Assembly (NCBI GenBank): GCA_018665505.1
Contig: JABJCS010000443.1
Span: 1 to 6,458 of the forward strand
Direction of reading: 5' to 3'
DNA length: 6,458 nucleotides
Source: Alphaproteobacteria bacterium
GTDB lineage: Bacteria; Pseudomonadota; Alphaproteobacteria; UBA8366
Under the pieces are notes generated by a model that saw only the letters and a program-made list of their open reading frames with translations, did no database searches and was not told the DNA's origin. The position numbers and the translations under genes were made by a program. Position 1 is the stretch's first letter. Each line of letters opens with the position of its first letter. Below, in pieces: positions 1-3,871 of this stretch.

Positions 1-71
1 ACAATATGTCGCTTTGTACGGTTGATGGTTCCGGCTCAAGATCAAGGTCTCGAAACAGAAGGAATGCCGTC
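1..71 (+). other. Upstream region of the AhpD-like gene
   Basis: This is the leader before the first gene. The frame of the AhpD-like gene stays open to the window edge, with an ATG at 6, but the residues it would add (22 from that ATG) are low-complexity Ser/Arg and do not resemble the start of the family, so I treat the stretch as non-coding. A very weak promoter-like pair (TTGTAC at 14-19, 17-nt spacer, CAAGAT at 37-42) matches consensus at only three of six positions in each box and is not called. Confidence 0.4.
57..63 (+). promoter_or_regulatory. Shine-Dalgarno site for the AhpD-like gene
   Basis: AGAAGGA lies 8 nt before the ATG at 72. It is the reason for choosing that start over the in-frame ATG at 6. 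Confidence 0.6.
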
Positions 72-644
72 ATGCCGCAGCCGGACCACGTTACCGCTCT
101 CGATATCAAGGATCGCGATAATCTCGACGAACGGCGCCGAAAGTATCTGCGCATCCTGCAGGATAAGCTCGGTTTCGTGCCGAACGTCATTCAGGCCTAT
201 AGTTTCGATAATGCCAAACTAGCTACATTCACGGATTTCTTTACCGACTTGATGGGCGGGGCGTCGGGCGTGAACGCGCTGGAACGGGAGATGATCGCGG
301 TCGTCGTCTCTTCCATTAACCGGTGTTATTACTGTCTGGTCTCACACGGCGCGGAAGTGCGGGCGCAATCTGGCGATCCCGAGCTTGGGGAAATACTGGC
401 AATGAATTACCGCGCTGCCGAGCTGTCACCACGCCATCGCGCGATGCTTGATTTCGCGGCTAAATTAACTGAAGCGGCCCACCAAATTGAGGAAGCGGAC
501 CGGCAGGTTCTGCGCGACGCCGGTTTCAGCGATGGGGATATTTGGGATATCAGCGCGGTCGCCAGTTTCTTCAACATGACCAATCGCATGGCGAGCGCCG
601 TCGATATGATGCCAAACAAGGAATATCACGGGCAGGCCCGTTAG
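72..644 (+). CDS. Peroxidase-related protein, AhpD/carboxymuconolactone decarboxylase fold
   Basis: The protein has 190 residues, which is the usual length for the 'peroxidase-related enzyme' branch of the CMD/AhpD superfamily. Seen: an N-terminal segment with the family-like G-F-V-P-N sequence (residues 34-38), then an acidic helix (E71-R-E73-M), then the redox motif C85-Y-Y-C88-L-V-S-H92 of the form CxxC-x3-H. Known: in AhpD the two cysteines and the histidine of this motif reduce alkyl hydroperoxides using thiol donors. In many relatives the true substrate is unknown and may not be a peroxide. There is no signal peptide, so it should be cytoplasmic. The ATG at 72 has a good Shine-Dalgarno site, and starting there removes a Ser/Arg-rich extension unlike the family. 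It converges on the dioxygenase gene ending at 669, so it is not in that operon. A link to the oxidative operon is only inferred from proximity. Confidence 0.85.
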   Translation: MPQPDHVTALDIKDRDNLDERRRKYLRILQDKLGFVPNVIQAYSFDNAKLATFTDFFTDLMGGASGVNALEREMIAVVVSSINRCYYCLVSHGAEVRAQSGDPELGEILAMNYRAAELSPRHRAMLDFAAKLTEAAHQIEEADRQVLRDAGFSDGDIWDISAVASFFNMTNRMASAVDMMPNKEYHGQAR

Positions 645-668
645 AGGGCTCAGCCGCCTTGCAAAATG

Positions 669-1535
669 TTATGCTGGCCCCGGGCAAATGTGCCGTTCTT
701 TCGGCAGTTTAATAATCGTGCGCTTCATCAACCGATTGCCGGATGCTTCGAAGGCTTGGCGTTTGTGTAGCAGGAAGCCGTTATCCCACATCACAACATC
801 GCCGATCCGCCATTTGTGGTCGTAGACATATTCGGGTTGGGTAGCGGCGTCGGTTAATTCGGCCAGCAGTGCCCGTCCACGCTCATCTTCTAAGCCGTCG
901 ATGCCGGTCATCGTGCCGGGATCGAGATAGAGAGATTTTTCGCCCGTGATCGGGTGGCTGTTGACGACAGCATGTTTGACCGGTGGCAGGCGTTTGCGGA
1001 TTTCTTCCGACGGCTCGTTCCCTTCGTTGTAGTTGCCGACCCGCTGCATGTAGTCGAAGACGCCGACTTTTCCCTGTGCGCGTTCTTTTAACGCGTCCGG
1101 CATACCTTTATAAGCCTGGAGGAGGTTGGCCCAACTTGTGTCTGGATTGTCCTGCGGCAACTCAACCGCGTAGAGTAAACATCCGGTTGCTGGGTAGGGG
1201 ACGAAGCTTTGGTCGGTGTGCCACGCAAGTTCTCCCGTTCCGAGGCCACCGATTCCGACACCGTCCGCATTTTTCATGTTAGAGACGATGGTGATCTCGC
1301 GCGAAGTTGGGGATGCCCAGTCGGGCCGGGTGTGCGGCACGACCTCCCCGAAATGCGCACTAAACCGGATCAGTTCTTCTTCGTTGACCGCTTGGCGGCG
1401 GAAGACCATGACTCCGTGGCGGCTCCATAGATCGCGGAGCTCCTCGATGGTCTTGGCCGTCGGCTCTTCCCACAGGTTAATGCCCTCGATTTCGACAGCG
1501 AAGCTGCCGTCGATATGGTTTGTGATCAATGGCAT
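669..1535 (-). CDS. TauD/TfdA-family Fe(II)/2-oxoglutarate dioxygenase (distal operon gene)
   Basis: The protein has 288 residues, typical of TauD (about 280). It is a cytoplasmic non-haem iron enzyme that would couple decarboxylation of 2-oxoglutarate to succinate with hydroxylation of an organic substrate. Seen: the HxD half of the iron triad at W105-H106-T-D108; T133, in the place of the threonine that contacts 2-oxoglutarate; the distal iron ligand H257 in D-N-G-F-L-L-H; and R268 and R272. The spacings H257 to R268 (11) and to R272 (15) match E. coli TauD (H255, R266, R270, from memory). The family's 'HP.TG.K.LY' segment is present at 194-203. The usual G-G-D-T is N-P-D-T here. The start lies 5 nt past the stop of the upstream dioxygenase and has no strong Shine-Dalgarno site, so translation is probably coupled. 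The substrate is unknown: taurine, sulfate esters, aryloxyacetates and others are all used in this family. Confidence 0.9.
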   Translation of the reverse strand: MPLITNHIDGSFAVEIEGINLWEEPTAKTIEELRDLWSRHGVMVFRRQAVNEEELIRFSAHFGEVVPHTRPDWASPTSREITIVSNMKNADGVGIGGLGTGELAWHTDQSFVPYPATGCLLYAVELPQDNPDTSWANLLQAYKGMPDALKERAQGKVGVFDYMQRVGNYNEGNEPSEEIRKRLPPVKHAVVNSHPITGEKSLYLDPGTMTGIDGLEDERGRALLAELTDAATQPEYVYDHKWRIGDVVMWDNGFLLHKRQAFEASGNRLMKRTIIKLPKERHICPGPA

Positions 1536-1540
1536 CGTAT

Positions 1541-2350
1541 CTAAACCGGCCGGTCGCCGCGCAGAATGATGCGCCAGAGCAGACGCTCTTCCGTCATATC
1601 GTATTCGGGGTCGGCGCGATGCATGGTGCAGCGATTGTCTAGCATCACCACATCGCCGAGTTGCCAGCGATGGCGGAGCGTGTTTTCGGGTTTGATCGAT
1701 TGGCTCACAAGGTCTTCGAGAAAGGGGCGGACTTTTTCCTGCTCCATTCCTTCTATGCCAAGCGCCTTGGTAACATGGAAATAGAGCGCTTTTTTGCCGG
1801 TCTCCGGGTGGGTGCGGATCATCGGTTGGCGGACGGCTTTGTCGTATTGATCGCGGTCGCGATCGGTGTAATTCGGGTTATCCTGTTCCAGATGATTGAT
1901 CGTGAGTTTCCCGTCAATTGCGGCTCGAGAGTCAGACGAAAGATTGTCGAGCCCCGCATACATATTGGCGAAACAGGTATCACCGCCCTTCGATGGCAGC
2001 TTTCGCGCGTACAGCACGGTCGCTTTGGGCGGACGCTCATGATTGGTGTGGTCCGTGTGCCACATCGAGGCCGGGCGCATCTTTTCTCGGTTGATGATAC
2101 GGCTGACCATCGGTGTTTCGGGCAGGCGAAAACGCTCATTGTGTTGCAGCATCGGCTCACCAAATTGCGCCATGCTATCTCGGTATTCCTCGGCTGTTAG
2201 ATCTTGATCGCGGAACACGAGGACGATGTGATCGAGAAAGGCTTGGTTCATCGCAGCCTTTGTTTCGGCATCCATCGGGCTGCTTAGATCAAGCCCAGTC
2301 ACTTCTGCGCCGAAAGCGCCGTCCAAGGGGCGAATTGAAGGGGAGGGCAT
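1541..2350 (-). CDS. TauD/TfdA-family Fe(II)/2-oxoglutarate dioxygenase (middle operon gene)
   Basis: The protein has 269 residues when started at the ATG at 2350. It has a typical family N-terminus (I-R-P-L-D-G-A-F-G-A-E-V-T-G-L-D-L) and complete catalytic residues: W97-H98-T-D100 for iron; T125 in G-G-D-T for 2-oxoglutarate; the distal iron ligand H244 in D-N-R-C-T-M-H; and R256 and R260 for the 2-oxoglutarate carboxylate. The 'R-T-H-P-E-T-G-K-K-A-L-Y' block is well conserved. It would hydroxylate an unidentified small organic substrate in the cytoplasm. It resembles the downstream dioxygenase only moderately by eye, so this is an old paralogue pair and not a recent duplication. A TTG at 2413 would add 21 basic residues without family similarity; the ATG with GTGAGG 6 nt upstream is preferred. 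It lies 69 nt after the MmgE/PrpD gene and 5 nt before the next dioxygenase. Confidence 0.9.
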   Translation of the reverse strand: MPSPSIRPLDGAFGAEVTGLDLSSPMDAETKAAMNQAFLDHIVLVFRDQDLTAEEYRDSMAQFGEPMLQHNERFRLPETPMVSRIINREKMRPASMWHTDHTNHERPPKATVLYARKLPSKGGDTCFANMYAGLDNLSSDSRAAIDGKLTINHLEQDNPNYTDRDRDQYDKAVRQPMIRTHPETGKKALYFHVTKALGIEGMEQEKVRPFLEDLVSQSIKPENTLRHRWQLGDVVMLDNRCTMHRADPEYDMTEERLLWRIILRGDRPV

Positions 2351-2419
2351 CGGGAGCCTCACACGTTGATATCTGTTCTTAGGTAAAGTGTTCCGCGGGC
2401 CCCCACTCGACAAGCGCGC
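2351..2419 (-). other. Intergenic gap inside the minus-strand operon
   Basis: These 69 nt separate the MmgE/PrpD stop from the dioxygenase ATG. Apart from the Shine-Dalgarno site they hold a G/C-rich patch (2393-2405) but no hairpin followed by a T run and no convincing promoter. I see nothing that would separate the genes into different transcripts. Confidence 0.45.
2357..2362 (-). promoter_or_regulatory. Shine-Dalgarno site for the middle dioxygenase gene
   Basis: On the minus strand this reads GTGAGG, with GAGG ending 6 nt before the ATG at 2350. It supports that start over the TTG further upstream. Confidence 0.55.
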
Positions 2420-3799
2420 TTATGCGGATGTTGGGGCGCGGCCGACCGCATCTATCAATGTCGTCAGAGAGGAGGCGGTTTCGATATTCTGTGCCAGTTC
2501 GAATATCTCCGATGCGTGGTCGCGGCTGATCACACCGGCGCAACAATCATGGAATTTAGTCTCCAGGCGTTCCTTTGGGAACCATCGCTCCGGTTTGCCG
2601 ATCGCCAGCGGGATGATTTGCTCGAGCCGTTGCCCCGATTTGGTCGTTATCGTCACGACGGAGCCGAATTCGGAATTCCCGGTGACGCGCTCGTCCAGCT
2701 CCATGCGTACCTTCTCGATCAATCCAGAGGCATTAATGCGCGATACTTGCGCATCGTCGAAGCTCCGCAAGGTGACGTCACCGTCGAGGAGGGCAGCGGC
2801 GATGCAGTATCCCATGCAGAACTTCGCCTCCATGCCGTTTGTTGCCCGGTCATAGATCATCGGCTCGAAATGCATTTCCGTCACGCCGATGCGGATATCG
2901 CTGATCGCGTCCAGACCACCGTCGATTTGGTCGCGTAGATTGACAGCGGCTTCGATGGGCGGGTGGGCGGCTCCGCAGGCGGGATAGGGTTTCAGGCCAA
3001 GGCCAAACTCGGTCAGAATTTCGAGTGGATCTCCCCAAGTCTCGAATTGTGGCCAATCGATATCGCCGTGATGATTGAAAACCTCGGCGAAACCATAGGG
3101 GTGCTCAAGTATCTCTGTGCTGGCGGAAACTCCCGCACGCGCCATCAATGCGGCGAGGACTGCATTCCGCGCGGCATAGCCCACATGAAGTGGTTTTGTC
3201 ATGGTGCCGAAATTGGCGCGCAGACCGCTCGCTGCCGATGCCGCCAAAGCCAAGGAGCGGGCATAGGCGTCCGCATCAAGGCGCAGCATCGCGGCTGCGG
3301 TCGCTGCGGCACCCATTGTTCCGAACGTGGCACTGGCATGCCAACCGTTCTTATAATGCGCCGTGTTGAGCGCACGGCCGAGTTTGCTGACCATTTCGAT
3401 ACCGAGGATATAGGCGCTCAGCGCTTCCGCACCGGAGATGTCTTCAAAGGCGGCCGTGGCGAAGACCGCCGGTACGATGGATGCGCCGGGATGGGCGTAG
3501 GCGGGGTGGGTCACGTCATCATAGTCGATAGCGTGGGCCAAGGCGCCGTTATAAAGGGCGCTATCATGAGGGGAGGCGGATCGTCCGGTCACGGCGAGCG
3601 GTGCGCCTTGGCTGACTGGCACGTCGAAGACGATTTCGCCCAACATCTCCGCCAGAGGCTCGCCGCCACCCGCGATCATGCAGCCGAGTAAATCGGTGAT
3701 TGCGTCGGTCGCCATCGCCCGCGCTTTCTCCGGAAACGAGGCGGTACGACTGTCCAATGCAAACTGAACGAAGTTATTCGTCGCACCAAGTGTAACCAT
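2420..3799 (-). CDS. MmgE/PrpD-family protein (2-methylcitrate dehydratase / cis-aconitate decarboxylase / epimerase superfamily)
   Basis: The protein has 459 residues, the normal size for MmgE/PrpD proteins. The superfamily includes 2-methylcitrate dehydratase, cis-aconitate decarboxylase and iminodisuccinate epimerase, all acting on small polycarboxylates through proton transfer. Seen: the all-helical N-terminal domain with the hallmark I-D92-Y-D-D95-V-T-H98-P-A-Y-A-H103-P-G; G-W-H154-A-S-A-T-F-G; G-T-M-T-K202-P-L-H206-V-G; and P-A-C-G-A-A-H279-P-P. By my own alignment from memory, D92, H103, H154, K202 and H279 match the active-site Asp93, His103, His159, Lys207 and His277 of human ACOD1, so it should be active. 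The exact reaction cannot be told. The frame is open 41 codons further upstream, to an ATG at 3922, but that stretch lies antisense to the ABC gene start and has no family similarity. The ATG at 3799 starts a normal family N-terminus. It is the first gene of a likely operon with two dioxygenases. Confidence 0.9.
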   Translation of the reverse strand: MVTLGATNNFVQFALDSRTASFPEKARAMATDAITDLLGCMIAGGGEPLAEMLGEIVFDVPVSQGAPLAVTGRSASPHDSALYNGALAHAIDYDDVTHPAYAHPGASIVPAVFATAAFEDISGAEALSAYILGIEMVSKLGRALNTAHYKNGWHASATFGTMGAAATAAAMLRLDADAYARSLALAASAASGLRANFGTMTKPLHVGYAARNAVLAALMARAGVSASTEILEHPYGFAEVFNHHGDIDWPQFETWGDPLEILTEFGLGLKPYPACGAAHPPIEAAVNLRDQIDGGLDAISDIRIGVTEMHFEPMIYDRATNGMEAKFCMGYCIAAALLDGDVTLRSFDDAQVSRINASGLIEKVRMELDERVTGNSEFGSVVTITTKSGQRLEQIIPLAIGKPERWFPKERLETKFHDCCAGVISRDHASEIFELAQNIETASSLTTLIDAVGRAPTSA

Positions 3800-3810
3800 T
3801 CGTTCATTCG

Positions 3811-3814
3811 CTCC
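3811..3814 (-). promoter_or_regulatory. Weak Shine-Dalgarno site for the MmgE/PrpD gene
   Basis: On the minus strand this reads GGAG, within GACGGAG, 11 nt before the ATG at 3799. The spacing is slightly long. An ATG at 3807 lies closer, but it is out of frame. Confidence 0.4.
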
Positions 3815-3857
3815 GTCTAATGTGGACGTTGGTTCGTTTGCGGACCCAATCAAAGTC

Positions 3858-3865
3858 GGGGGAAG
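3858..3865 (+). promoter_or_regulatory. Shine-Dalgarno site for the ABC gene
   Basis: GGGGGAAG is a strong purine-rich site. Its GGGGGA core ends 8 nt before the GTG at 3872 and decides that non-ATG start. Confidence 0.65.
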
Positions 3866-3871
3866 ACAAAA

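Larger units (their letters stand above)
3800..3871. promoter_or_regulatory. Divergent intergenic region, probable site of both promoters
   Basis: These 72 bp separate the starts of the minus-strand operon and the plus-strand ABC gene, so promoters for both must lie here or within the neighbouring 5' coding ends. I could not find a -35/-10 pair on either strand that I would defend. CATTCG occurs twice at 8-bp spacing (3797-3802 and 3805-3810), but the first copy overlaps the MmgE/PrpD start codon. No clear operator palindrome is visible. Confidence 0.4.

Noticed and set aside
14..42. Possible promoter TTGTAC / CAAGAT upstream of the AhpD-like gene.
   Set aside because: Each hexamer matches consensus at only three positions. 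A 17-nt spacer alone is not enough.
628..641. Inverted repeat ACGGGC-AG-GCCCGT at the 3' end of the AhpD-like gene, a possible terminator between the convergent genes.
   Set aside because: The stem is only about 5 bp once a loop is allowed, it lies inside the coding sequence, and no T run follows on either strand.
1545..1554. Perfect 10-bp palindrome ACCGGCCGGT at the stop of the middle dioxygenase gene.
   Set aside because: It encodes the C-terminal Arg-Pro-Val codons. It is short, has no loop, and is not repeated elsewhere.
1661..2200. Open frame of 179 codons on the plus strand, antisense to the middle dioxygenase.
   Set aside because: It has no family resemblance, and the opposite strand encodes an intact catalytic domain.
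2351..2413. TTG start for the middle dioxygenase, 6 nt after the MmgE/PrpD stop.
   Set aside because: It would add 21 basic residues with no family similarity, while the ATG at 2350 has a well-spaced Shine-Dalgarno site and a typical N-terminus.
2963..3691. Long open frame of 242 codons on the plus strand, antisense to the MmgE/PrpD gene.
   Set aside because: It is Gly/Arg/Cys-rich with no recognisable domain, and is the usual by-product of a GC-biased gene on the other strand. The minus-strand protein has clear family motifs over the whole interval.
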